Shown here piece after piece: positions 55,693 to 64,000 of a DNA stretch of 64,000 nucleotides. A model generated the notes under the pieces. It did no database searches. It had not been told where the DNA came from and saw only the letters and a program-made list of their open reading frames with translations. This stretch comes from Sinorhizobium glycinis. Lineage in GTDB: Bacteria > Pseudomonadota > Alphaproteobacteria > Rhizobiales > Rhizobiaceae. The stretch lies in assembly GCF_001651865.1 (NCBI RefSeq), contig NZ_LPUX01000061.1, positions 1-64,000 on the forward strand, given 5' to 3'. How positions within the stretch are numbered: the first letter of the stretch is position 1; every line of letters begins with the position of its first letter. A program made the translations under genes and the position numbers.

Positions 55693-55949
55693 GAGCTCGC
55701 TCCTAAGCTGTTCTTTCTCTGTCGATAGATAACGCGCGACCGCCCCGCCGATAGGGGTGAAATGCTGAACAGTGCGTTTTAGGCTTTGACAGGTGGCGAT
55801 TTTCTGCTATCGGCGATGCGGAGTTTTTTCATTTTCGGAAGCGACCGAACCAATGATCCTGTCGGGAAGCCTGCGACGACGCTGATGCTGCAAACGCCCT
55901 TTGGGCGAGCCATCCCTATTGTCCGTTCGCATGCCGGTTCTCGACATCC

Positions 55950-56510
55950 ATGAAAAAGCACGATCTCGTCTATCTGACTGAAGACGCCTCCCACGACGCA
56001 GCGATCGAAATCATCAACGAGGAAGCCTTCGGCCCCGGCCGGTTTGCCCGTGCGGCCGCCCGCATCCGCGAGCAGGGCCCGCACGACCGGTCGCTGTCCT
56101 TCATCTGCACCGACGACGGCGAAACGATCGCATCGGTGCGGATGACCCCGGTAAACGCCGGATCGGTCAAGGGCCACCTGCTCGGCCCGCTCGCCGTCCG
56201 GCCCTCGCACAAGAACCAGGGCATCGGCCGGGAACTGGTGCGGATCGCGGTCGAGGCGGCGCGGCGGAAAGGCTCCGAAGCGGTCATCCTGGTTGGCGAC
56301 CCGCCCTACTACCAGCCGCTCGGCTTCGAGAAGGTCCGGTACGGGGCGCTCGAATTCCCCGGTCCGGTGGATCCCGGCCGGGTGCTGGTCGTGCCGATCG
56401 CAGCCGACGTTCACGCGCGGCTCGAGGGTGTGATTGCCTGGCGGGACGGCAGTGCGGTGCCTGCTGTCGAGATCGTTGCGCAGCCATCGGCCGAAGGCGC
56501 CGCTGCCTGA
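55950..56510 (+). CDS. GNAT-family N-acetyltransferase
   Basis: A 186-residue protein. The acetyl-CoA-binding motif is LGPLAVRPSHKNQGIGRELVRIA (two blocks, about residues 78-100), followed by VILVGDPPYYQPLGFEKV, characteristic of the YhbS-like subgroup. Substrate unknown. The 257 bases upstream hold no other gene. Confidence 0.9.
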   Translation: MKKHDLVYLTEDASHDAAIEIINEEAFGPGRFARAAARIREQGPHDRSLSFICTDDGETIASVRMTPVNAGSVKGHLLGPLAVRPSHKNQGIGRELVRIAVEAARRKGSEAVILVGDPPYYQPLGFEKVRYGALEFPGPVDPGRVLVVPIAADVHARLEGVIAWRDGSAVPAVEIVAQPSAEGAAA

Positions 56511-56575
56511 TTCTGGATGCCGCGTCTGTACGTGGTTGGTAAATTCAGATTTTTTTGGAATTGCCCCTCCCGCTT

Positions 56576-56718
56576 CGTCATCCTCGGGCTTGACCCGAGG
56601 ATCCAAATACAAGCGTCGCGACACCCGAAAGTGCCGGGCCATTGGTGATGCCGCGCAAGCATCGAGCCCCTCAAGTCGCGCCTGCGAATGGATCCTCGGG
56701 TCAAGCCCGAGGATGACG
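56576..56718. repeat. Inverted-repeat element (GTCATCCTCGG family), copy 2
   Basis: Ends are CGTCATCCTCGGGCTTGACC and its inverse (GGTCAAGCCCGAGGATGACG), 143 bases in all; each end is itself a near palindrome. The interior shows patches of similarity to the copy at 20116-20277 (ACCCGAA, GTGATG, CAAG). Non-coding; between the GNAT gene and the MoxR operon. Confidence 0.85.
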
Positions 56719-56834
56719 GCCATAGAGGTTGGCGGCCTCAGAGGAGGTGGGGCTGCTTGAGCGAAGATCCAGCGAAACTCAAATTCCGTAGGTGGCTGCA
56801 AATCGGCGCAGATTCGACACGTGAATGCCGCTTA

Positions 56835-58904
56835 TTACCGCCCTTCGCGATACCACATTGCCGAGATCAACAGAAGTAGGGCGGCGAGGCCGAAGAGGCC
56901 GGCGAACAGCGACAATGAATTCACGCCCTTGAGCACCGTCTCGTCGGTCATGCGCAGTGACAGGCGCTGGTCGTCTGCGACACGCACGGCGCCCCGGACG
57001 GGCAGGATCGAGGGCAGATCGACAGGGCCGTCCGCATCCGCGAGCCGGCGGACGATGCCTTTGGTCTTCTCCGCCCAAGGCTGAAGCTTCTCGCCCGTCG
57101 AGATCGCCGCCTTGAATTCCGGCGCATCGACATTGCCCACATGGACGAGCGTCGTCAGCTCGTCATTGGCGACTTCGAAAAGACCGATTTCGTCGGTCTT
57201 CACCTCAGCCTTGTAGAGGCCGGGTTCGCGTTCGGTGAGCCCTATCTCCTGCGTTCGTCCAGAGGGAGAGGTAAGCGTCGCCTGGCCGGGGTCGCCCTCG
57301 ATCGTCTGCCGGGTGATTTCCAGCGTCCGGCCCAAGGCGCGTGCAGTCAGCGCCTCTTCCTCGAGCGCCGGTTCCTGCATCAGCCAATGGGCGGTGCGCC
57401 GGTAGAGCGAGATATGCGGCCCGCCGCCTTCGAAGCCGCGTGCCCAGAGCCAGCCCTGGTCGGAAAGCAGCATGGCGACGCGGCCCTTGCCGACGCGGTT
57501 GAGGACGAGAAGCGGCTTGCCGTCTGCCGCCTCCATGACCGTCTGGCCGAGCGGCCTGTCGACGTCGACGGTGCGGAACCAGCGTCCCCAGCCGGGCGGC
57601 TCGCTCGAGGCGCCCTCGAGGCCGCGGGTCACCGGGTGTTTCTTTCCTTCCTCCGACAGCCGCGGGAAGAAGGCTTTTTCATTCATGACGCCGGTGGGAT
57701 TTGCTGGCAGGACGGTCGAAAGCGGCGTTGCGGCGATCGAATCGTCGCCGGCATGTTCCGGCCCCGCCGCAATCAGCAGCGCGCCGCCGTTCTGCACGTA
57801 CTGAGCGATGTTGTCGTAATAGAGAATGGGCAGCACGCCGCGGTGCTGGTAGCGGTCGAAGATGATCAGGTCGAACTCGCTGATCTTGTCGACGAAGAGC
57901 TCGCGCGTCGGGAAGGCGATGAGCGAGAGTTCGTTGATCGGCGTGCCGTCCTGCTTTTCCGGCGGCCGCAGAATGGTGAAGTGCACGAGGTCGACGGCGG
58001 CATCGGACTTCAGAAGGTTGCGCCAGGCGCGTTCGCCTGCATGCGGTTCGCCCGAGACGAGGAGGACGCGCAGGTTCTCGCGAATGCCATCCAGCACGTG
58101 AACGGCGCGATTGTTGACCTCCGTCACTTCGCCCCGGATCGGATTGACCGCGAATTCGAGGATGTTGTTGCCCCCGCGCGGCACGGTGAAGCTGAACGGG
58201 ACATCCGTTCCCGGCTCCACATGTTCCGTCGCGATCTCGTTGCCGTTGAGGCGGATGGTGACCTCGGCACTGCCGCCTTCGGCAGCCCCATCGTCCACGA
58301 CCCGGAAGGTCAGTCGCTGCTGCTCGCCGACGATGCCGAAGCGCGGCGCGTTGACGATCTCGATGCGCCGGTCGACCTCATCCGGCTTGCCGGTGATCAA
58401 CCCGTGGATCGGCGCGTCGAAACCGAGCTTCTGGTTGATGTCCGGCACGTCGTGGATCTGGCCGTCGGTGATGAAGATTGCGCCGCCGAGGCGGGCGGGC
58501 GGCACGTCGGCAAGCGCCGTCGCCAACGCGCCGAAGAGCTTTGTCGAGGGCGCCTCGGTCTCCTCGCCATCGGCCGCTTCGACGACCCGTGTCTCGATCT
58601 GCGGGAAGCGGGCGAGCCGCTCCTTGAGATCGGAGAGTGCCTTGTCGGTTTGTTCACGCCGGCCGTCATTGTCCTGGCTCTGGCTGCGGTCGACGACGAC
58701 GGCGACGATGGTCGAGAGGGGTTCGCGTTCCTCCTGGAAAAGCACCGGATTGGCGAGTGCAAGGCAGAATGCCGCAAGCGCCGCGGCCCGGAGCCATGCG
58801 CCGCGCACGCCGCGCCAGATGCCGAACGCCGCCAAGGCGGCCGCAACGAGCGCCAGTGCGGCAAGGTAGGGCCAGGGAAGGAGCGGTGAAAAATCGATCG
58901 TCAT
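56835..58904 (-). CDS. Large membrane protein with GATase1-like domain (last gene of MoxR operon)
   Basis: A 689-residue protein: two N-terminal helices, a von Willebrand A-like region (VAVVVDRSQSQDND, GGAIFITDGQIHD), a beta-rich region, then a class-I-amidotransferase-like section (FDLIIFDRYQHRG, NGGALLIAAGPEH) and a C-terminal helix (SLFAGLFGLAALLLLISAMWY). MIDAS-like DxSxS is present at DRSQS. It starts 7 bases after the DUF4159 gene. Periplasmic role with MoxR and DUF58 partners is likely; function unknown. Confidence 0.86.
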   Translation of the reverse strand: MTIDFSPLLPWPYLAALALVAAALAAFGIWRGVRGAWLRAAALAAFCLALANPVLFQEEREPLSTIVAVVVDRSQSQDNDGRREQTDKALSDLKERLARFPQIETRVVEAADGEETEAPSTKLFGALATALADVPPARLGGAIFITDGQIHDVPDINQKLGFDAPIHGLITGKPDEVDRRIEIVNAPRFGIVGEQQRLTFRVVDDGAAEGGSAEVTIRLNGNEIATEHVEPGTDVPFSFTVPRGGNNILEFAVNPIRGEVTEVNNRAVHVLDGIRENLRVLLVSGEPHAGERAWRNLLKSDAAVDLVHFTILRPPEKQDGTPINELSLIAFPTRELFVDKISEFDLIIFDRYQHRGVLPILYYDNIAQYVQNGGALLIAAGPEHAGDDSIAATPLSTVLPANPTGVMNEKAFFPRLSEEGKKHPVTRGLEGASSEPPGWGRWFRTVDVDRPLGQTVMEAADGKPLLVLNRVGKGRVAMLLSDQGWLWARGFEGGGPHISLYRRTAHWLMQEPALEEEALTARALGRTLEITRQTIEGDPGQATLTSPSGRTQEIGLTEREPGLYKAEVKTDEIGLFEVANDELTTLVHVGNVDAPEFKAAISTGEKLQPWAEKTKGIVRRLADADGPVDLPSILPVRGAVRVADDQRLSLRMTDETVLKGVNSLSLFAGLFGLAALLLLISAMWYREGR

Positions 58905-58911
58905 CGCCGCC

Positions 58912-61725
58912 TCATTGTCCGAGCCGCTCGAGCAGGGCCGGGACGTGTACCTGGTCGGCTTTGTAGTTGCCGGTCAGCATGTACATCATGATGTTGACGC
59001 CGGAGCGGAAGGCATATTCGCGCTGCATCTCGTCCGGCGGGACCGTCGGCAGCAGGGCGACGCCATTGGTGTCCACCGCCCAGGCACCGGCAAAGTCGTT
59101 GCCGGTGATCATGATCGGCGTCACACCGTCGCCCGAACGGGCCGGCCGATTGCTCGGCTCGTCGCGATTTTCGAACTGCGCCTCGATCCAGAGCGGGCTT
59201 CCCGTGTAGCGGCCGGGGAAATTCGTCAGGAGGTAGAAGGCCTTTGTCAGCACGTGGTCGGCAGGCACCGGCTCCAGCGGCGGTATGTCCAGATTGGCCA
59301 ATATGGCCTGCAGCCGTTCCGTGTTCGGGCCCGTGCCGCTCGAGGAGGCGCCGAGCGAGGAGAACTGGTCCCGCGTGTCGAACAGCACGGTGCCGCCGGC
59401 GCGCATATAGGCGTCGATGCGGCTGACGGCTTGCGGGCTCGGCATGGGTGCGCTGGCCGAGACCGGCCAGTAGATGATCGGATAGAGGCTGAGTTCGTCC
59501 CTGATGATGTCGAGTCCGACCGGCGCGCCGGGTTCAAGCGTCGTGCGGTAGGTCAGGAAATCGGTCAACCCGCGAAGGCCGCTCTCCGAAAGCCGATCGA
59601 CCTCGTCCTCGCCGGTGACGACATAGGCGAGATGCGTCGTGTCCAGACGTTCGAGAATACCCTCGTCGCCGGGGCGGGTGTCGTCCGCATGGACCTGTGG
59701 CGGCGTGAAGAGGGCGCTTGCGGCAACCGCGAAGACCAGCACCGATGCGGCGCGCGCCACGCGGTGGCGGGAAAAGGCGCCGCTCATCAAGAGCACGATG
59801 ACGGCGTCGGCAATGAGCAGGAGCAGGGCGAGCGTCAGCAGGGCCGGCTTCAGCGACCAGCTCTCGGCACGCGCGAGCCGCTCGACGGTATGAGGGCCGG
59901 CAAGGGTCATGTCGATCCGCTTGAGTTCCGCGTCGCGCGGCAACAGGTTCAAGGCCGTGAATCCGTCCTCGGAGCCGTAGAGACCGGGCGGGTTGTCGGG
60001 CGTGGTGGCGGGGGTCTTGCCGGGCTGCAGCTCCAGCGGGCGGGAATTGCCGGTTTCCGCGACCAGCACGCCGTCGGCATTGAGAAGCCGGAAGGGCGCC
60101 AGCGTGTGCGCCTGCGCCGCCTTGCTTTCACCGGCAACGCCGCCGCTGCGTGAAAGCTGGACGCTGCGGCGAAGCATCTCGACGAAATGCCCGGAGATCG
60201 GCAGGTTCGACCAGGTCGCCTCGGCGCTGACATGGAAGAGGACGATGCGGCCGGTGCCCCGCGCAGCCGTCGTGACCAGTGGAGTGCCATCGGCGAGGTT
60301 TGCCCAGGTGCGCTCGACGAGATCCGCCGTCGGCTCGGCGAGAACCTGTCGTTTGATGAGAATGTCGCTCGGCCGCGCCATGCCCGCGAAGGGGCTGTTG
60401 GCCGGATAGTCGGCAAGCGGCTGCGGCTCCGACCAGGAAAGCGCGCCGCCGAGCGCCCGCTCCCCTTGCCGGAGCGTGACAGGCACGAGCGGATCGTCCG
60501 CTGGGGCTGCGGCAAGGCGCGGACCGGCGAAGCGGATCAGCATGCCACCGTTCTCGATCCACTTCGCCAGCAGCGGATAGGTTTCCTCGGGCAAGCGGCC
60601 GATGTCGGCCATGATCAGGACGGAGGGGCGCTGCTCCAGGAGTTCGGGAATGGCGACGGCGAGATCGGTCTCGCGCGGTTCGATGAGATCGGCATAGGGG
60701 GCAAGCGCCCGATTGATGTAGTAGAGCGGCGACAACAGCGGCTGCGAGAGGTCACGCGCCTCGCCGCTGAGAAGTGCGACGCGACGCCGGCGGAAACCGT
60801 CGTCGAGCAGATGGGTGGCGCCGGCGGTCGCCGCGCCTTCGATGCCGAGGCGGGCGAAATCGTTGCGCAGTTCGAATGGCGCTTCGATCGTTCCCTTGGC
60901 GATAGCTGCCCCTGGCGCGAAGTCGATCGTGCCGTCGGCGATGGCACGGCCGCGGCTATCATAGGCGACGATCGAAAGAGACCGGCGGTCGTCCGTCTTC
61001 AGGCGGGTTGCCGTCACCGACATGCCGCTCGACTCGTTGGTCGTGCTGGTCAGTGCCACCGCCTGGCCGCCGTCGGCCTCGATCACCCGAACTTCGGCGG
61101 CGCCGATCTCGTTCAGCGCCCCCATGGTCTTGTCATCAGCCGATTCGATGCCATCGGTGACGAAGGCGATCGTCCCGGGCGGGGTGTCCTTGAACGCGGT
61201 CTTGAGCGCCGCAAGCGCCGATCGGCGATCGGCAGGAAGCGGCTCTGGCGCGGCAGCCGCGAGCCGCGTGCGTGCGGTGGCGGCCGATGCCGGCGCCGCG
61301 TCGTGCTGTCGATCGCCGGTGAAAAGGACCGAAACCGCAAGGTCCTTCGCCTCGGCATCGTCGATCATCGCCGAGGCCGCCTCGACCCTTCGCTCCCAAT
61401 CGGGCGCGGTCGCCCAGCTGTTGTCGATCAGGAGCGCCAAAGGACCGGAGGAGGCAAGCGTGTTGCTGCGGGGATTGAAGACCGGGTCCGCGATCGCAAA
61501 GATAACCGCTGCGGCCATCAGCATCCTGAGCAGCGTCAGCCACCAGGGGCTTTTCGACGGCGTCTCCTCACGCTTCATCACCGAGGCGAGGATGCGGAGC
61601 GGCGGAAAGACTTCCGCTGCCGGCCTCGGCGGCATCATGCGCAGGAGCCACCAGATCACCGGCAAGGCCAAAAGCGCTGCCAGTATAGCGGGGTTGGCAA
61701 AGGCGAAGGCGAGGCCCCCGATCAT
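58912..61725 (-). CDS. DUF4159 membrane protein with BatA-like N-terminus
   Basis: A 937-residue protein. The N-terminal aerotolerance/BatA-type segment has two helices (LAALLALPVIWWLLRMMPPRP, WWLTLLRMLMAAAVIFAIADP) and a degenerate vWA (LALLIDNSWATAPDWE). A long beta-rich region follows, then another helix near residue 690 and a DUF4159 C-terminal domain (LSLYPIIYWPV, YMRAGGTVLFDTRDQ). It overlaps the DUF58 gene by 4 bases. Parts of envelope maintenance systems of unclear function. Confidence 0.88.
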   Translation of the reverse strand: MIGGLAFAFANPAILAALLALPVIWWLLRMMPPRPAAEVFPPLRILASVMKREETPSKSPWWLTLLRMLMAAAVIFAIADPVFNPRSNTLASSGPLALLIDNSWATAPDWERRVEAASAMIDDAEAKDLAVSVLFTGDRQHDAAPASAATARTRLAAAAPEPLPADRRSALAALKTAFKDTPPGTIAFVTDGIESADDKTMGALNEIGAAEVRVIEADGGQAVALTSTTNESSGMSVTATRLKTDDRRSLSIVAYDSRGRAIADGTIDFAPGAAIAKGTIEAPFELRNDFARLGIEGAATAGATHLLDDGFRRRRVALLSGEARDLSQPLLSPLYYINRALAPYADLIEPRETDLAVAIPELLEQRPSVLIMADIGRLPEETYPLLAKWIENGGMLIRFAGPRLAAAPADDPLVPVTLRQGERALGGALSWSEPQPLADYPANSPFAGMARPSDILIKRQVLAEPTADLVERTWANLADGTPLVTTAARGTGRIVLFHVSAEATWSNLPISGHFVEMLRRSVQLSRSGGVAGESKAAQAHTLAPFRLLNADGVLVAETGNSRPLELQPGKTPATTPDNPPGLYGSEDGFTALNLLPRDAELKRIDMTLAGPHTVERLARAESWSLKPALLTLALLLLIADAVIVLLMSGAFSRHRVARAASVLVFAVAASALFTPPQVHADDTRPGDEGILERLDTTHLAYVVTGEDEVDRLSESGLRGLTDFLTYRTTLEPGAPVGLDIIRDELSLYPIIYWPVSASAPMPSPQAVSRIDAYMRAGGTVLFDTRDQFSSLGASSSGTGPNTERLQAILANLDIPPLEPVPADHVLTKAFYLLTNFPGRYTGSPLWIEAQFENRDEPSNRPARSGDGVTPIMITGNDFAGAWAVDTNGVALLPTVPPDEMQREYAFRSGVNIMMYMLTGNYKADQVHVPALLERLGQ

Positions 61726-62642
61726 AGCTGACCCCCGTGTGTCGCGCGGGTAGGCAATCCGGAAAGATACATGTGCACGGAAACAAGGGCTTCAGATGCC
61801 GGCCGGTCGGTCCGGTGCGGAATGAAGGTCCAGCCGAGATGGCGAAGACTCGCGCCGATGCCGTCGCGGCGGGCGCGATAGGCACGCTGGTAGTCATCAC
61901 GCAGGATCTCGGCGCGGCCGGCCGTCAGTTTCTCGCCGGTTTCCGGATCGGTGAATTCGGTGCGGCCCGTATAGGGGAAGACCTCTTCGGCCGGGTCGGC
62001 GATTTCGACGACATGGCCGCGCAGTCCCCTGCGGGCAAGCGGGCCGAGACGCTCCATCACCTTGTCGGCCGGATCGAGGAAGTCGCCGATCAGGACCAGA
62101 TCGCTGGCGCCGCGGATCATGCCGGTCTCGGGCAGACCGCCGGCAAGCGGGCTCAACATGATTGCGGCCGCCAGCCGCTCGGCGGCATTGCGGGCAGAAA
62201 CCGGTTCCATCACCCCGGGGCAGCCGATCCGCTCGCCGGAGCGGGCGAGGATTTCGGCAAGCGCCAGCATCAGCACCAGTGCGCGGCTTTCTTTCGAGAC
62301 GGTGCCCAGCGTCGATTTGTACATCATCGAGGGCGAAAGATCGGCCCAGAGCCAGATCGTGTGCGCCGCTTCCCATTCGCGGTCGCGCACATAGGTGTGA
62401 TCGTCGCGGGCGGAGCGGCGCCAGTCGATGCGCGACAGGCTTTCGCCCTGGCTGTAGGGGCGGAACTGCCAGAAATTCTCGCCGATGCCGCGCTTGCGCC
62501 TGCCGTGCCAGCCGGCAATCACTGTGTTCGCAATGCGGCGGGCCTCGACAAGGCAGTCGGGAACAAGCATCGCGCGCTGTTGGGCGCGCGACAGGACTTC
62601 TCCGGAAGGTGTGCGCGCGACTGTCTGCCCGATCGAGGCCAT
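61722..62642 (-). CDS. DUF58 family protein
   Basis: A 306-residue protein with the DUF58 core GIGENFWQFRPYSQGESLSRIDWRRSARDD (two blocks, about residues 52-80) and a degenerate vWA fold (IWLWADLSPSMMYKS). Found almost always next to moxR-type ATPases, as here. It starts 3 bases after the MoxR stop. Confidence 0.93.
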   Translation of the reverse strand: MASIGQTVARTPSGEVLSRAQQRAMLVPDCLVEARRIANTVIAGWHGRRKRGIGENFWQFRPYSQGESLSRIDWRRSARDDHTYVRDREWEAAHTIWLWADLSPSMMYKSTLGTVSKESRALVLMLALAEILARSGERIGCPGVMEPVSARNAAERLAAAIMLSPLAGGLPETGMIRGASDLVLIGDFLDPADKVMERLGPLARRGLRGHVVEIADPAEEVFPYTGRTEFTDPETGEKLTAGRAEILRDDYQRAYRARRDGIGASLRHLGWTFIPHRTDRPASEALVSVHMYLSGLPTRATHGGQL

Positions 62643-62645
62643 GCG

Positions 62646-63659
62646 CTATCCCTTGGCTCGCTTTACCAATTCGGCAATGACATCCCGCACCGTCATGCCT
62701 TCGGCGCGGGCCGCGAAGGTCAGCGCCATGCGGTGCTGCAGCACGGGTTCGGCAAGCGCAAGGACATCATCGATGGAGGGCGCCAGCCGGCCGTCGTAGA
62801 GCGCCCGGGCCCGGGCACAGAGCATCAATGCCTGGCCGGCGCGAGGACCCGGTCCCCAGGCGACGTTCTTGTCGGTGGCCGGATTGCCATTTCCCGGTCG
62901 CGCGGAGCGCACGAGCGCCAGGATGGCGTCTACGACCTTTTCGCCGACGGGCATCTGGCGAATAAGACCCTGGAGCTGCTGCAGGCGCTCGGCATTGATG
63001 ACGGGGCGGGCCTCCGCCTCCGTCACGCCGGTGGTCTCCAGCAGGATCCGCCGTTCGGCGGCGAGCTCCGGATAACCGACATCGACCTGCATCAGGAACC
63101 GGTCGAGCTGGGCTTCGGGCAGGGGATAGGTGCCCTCCTGTTCGAGCGGGTTCTGGGTCGCGAGCACATGGAAGGGCTGCGGCAGGTCCTTGCGGGCGCC
63201 GGCGATGGTGATGTGATATTCCTGCATGGCCTGCAGCAGCGCCGATTGGGTGCGCGGCGAGGCTCGGTTGATCTCGTCCGCCATCAGAAGCTGGGTGAAG
63301 ATCGGACCGGGGATGAACCGGAAGGAGCGATGGCCCGCGGCATCCTGGTCCATCACTTCCGACCCGAGAATGTCCGAGGGCATCAGGTCGGGCGTGAACT
63401 GAATGCGGCTGTTGGCGAGGCCAAGTACCGTGCCGAGGGTGGCGACGAGCTTGGTCTTGGCGAGGCCGGGCACGCCGACGAGCAGGGCATGACCGCCGGA
63501 AAGCACCGCCAGCAGCGTCTGCTCGACGACGCTCTCCTGGCCGAAGATGACTTTGCCGACCTCCGCCCGGATGAGCGCAATTTCCCCGAGAGCCGCTTCC
63601 GCGGCAGCGACGATCGCCTTCTCGTCGGCCGCTTCGGCCGCGCTCTTCATTACACTCAT
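62646..63659 (-). CDS. MoxR-family AAA+ ATPase
   Basis: A 337-residue AAA+ chaperone-like ATPase. Walker A GVPGLAKT at residues 62-69, Walker B LLMADEINRA, sensor ATQNPLEQEGTYPLPEAQLDRF. First gene of a four-gene operon (moxR-DUF58-DUF4159-membrane protein) likely to activate or assemble vWA-type envelope proteins. An ATG three codons downstream is an alternative start. Confidence 0.95.
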   Translation of the reverse strand: MSVMKSAAEAADEKAIVAAAEAALGEIALIRAEVGKVIFGQESVVEQTLLAVLSGGHALLVGVPGLAKTKLVATLGTVLGLANSRIQFTPDLMPSDILGSEVMDQDAAGHRSFRFIPGPIFTQLLMADEINRASPRTQSALLQAMQEYHITIAGARKDLPQPFHVLATQNPLEQEGTYPLPEAQLDRFLMQVDVGYPELAAERRILLETTGVTEAEARPVINAERLQQLQGLIRQMPVGEKVVDAILALVRSARPGNGNPATDKNVAWGPGPRAGQALMLCARARALYDGRLAPSIDDVLALAEPVLQHRMALTFAARAEGMTVRDVIAELVKRAKG

Positions 63660-63923
63660 CGCCTGTCTCCCGCTCGTGCGCGTCGAACCGACACGGCATC
63701 ATCCGTCCGCCGGTTCCCCTTTTTTCAATTTAGACCCTGGCAGACGGCTGACAAGCCGCCGCCAACGCACTATCTCGTGAGCTTCAAGAAGCCTTGAAGC
63801 CTACTGGTGTTTCTCCGCGAAGCGCGAAGCCCGGTCAAGGTGCTCGTAACCGATGACGAACATCCCGAATATAGCGTGGACGCGCTATTTCCTGGAAAGA
63901 TTGGGGCCAAACGGGACAGAACG

Positions 63924-64000
63924 ATGGCAGAAACGAAGATTCAGCAGACGGGCGATGCGGCGGGGCTTGCCGCGCTGATCGCGCGCGCTGCCGGCCAGAC
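63924..64000 (+). CDS. N-terminal fragment of a divergent gene (possible DUF1285 protein)
   Basis: An open frame from ATG 63924 runs off the window end (25 codons). The start MAETKIQQTGDAAGLAALIA agrees with the N-terminus of DUF1285 proteins, which in rhizobia are usually divergent from this moxR operon. Too short for certainty. Confidence 0.45.
   Translation, partial: MAETKIQQTGDAAGLAALIARAAGQ

Noticed and set aside
1-64000. CRISPR array, tRNA or rRNA genes
   Set aside because: Repeats present are palindromic and dispersed, not spacer-interrupted; no cloverleaf or rRNA signature was recognised on reading, though a covariance scan was not possible.

Overview
The window reads as core and accessory DNA of a nodulating alphaproteobacterium, most likely Sinorhizobium/Ensifer. 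The markers are BacA (SbmA/BacA peptide transporter, near-certain from conserved blocks), NolR (ArsR-type nodulation regulator) with a matching operator, the ChoXWV choline uptake system, a TrpE(G) fusion behind the 14-residue TrpL leader peptide, a hemin receptor behind an iron-responsive operator, and many RIME-type palindromic intergenic repeats. GC is high except in bacA. No rRNA, tRNA, CRISPR array, prophage or transposase gene was seen.

Layout. 0-6.3 kb: a LysR regulator, a small divergent ORF, then the bdhA-xdhA-xdhB operon (3-hydroxybutyrate dehydrogenase plus a molybdenum hydroxylase). 6.5-17.1 kb: glpK, a flavin-dependent oxidoreductase, a second methionine aminopeptidase, an MFS exporter, bacA, a polysaccharide deacetylase, an NnrU-like protein, a YfgM-like TPR protein and der/engA. 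17.4-23.5 kb: a 2-keto-3-deoxygluconate kinase divergent from an alpha-glucosidase, adenine deaminase and an omega-aminotransferase. 23.7-28 kb: nolR, a HugZ-like protein and choXWV. 28.3-29.3 kb: thymidine kinase and a cytochrome c.

29.5-37.1 kb holds the most obscure locus: five large uncharacterised genes (a coiled-coil protein, an unknown protein, an AAA+ ATPase, a cytosolic unknown and a membrane-anchored DUF2333-type protein). A DUF559 nuclease bracketed by inverted repeats interrupts it. This is my best candidate for an undescribed system.

37.3-50.7 kb: fhs, a DUF1993 protein, an extensin-like protein, a frameshifted heme receptor (shmR-like), trpL-trpE(G), a YiiP-like metal exporter overlapping queF, a HupE-like protein, a ClpP paralogue and leuA behind a leucine-rich leader ORF. 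50.9-64 kb: anti-sigma/ECF sigma pair, TPR protein, metallophosphoesterase, NUDIX, glutathione transferase, GNAT, and a MoxR-DUF58-DUF4159-membrane protein operon. The window ends in the first 77 bases of a divergent gene.

From memory, bdhA, glpK, bacA and engA sit on megaplasmid pSymB in S. meliloti, in a block thought to have moved from the chromosome, while choXWV, shmR and trpE(G) are chromosomal. Here all are contiguous, which suggests the ancestral chromosomal arrangement (S. fredii-like rather than S. meliloti/medicae). The join would fall at the repeat just downstream of der.
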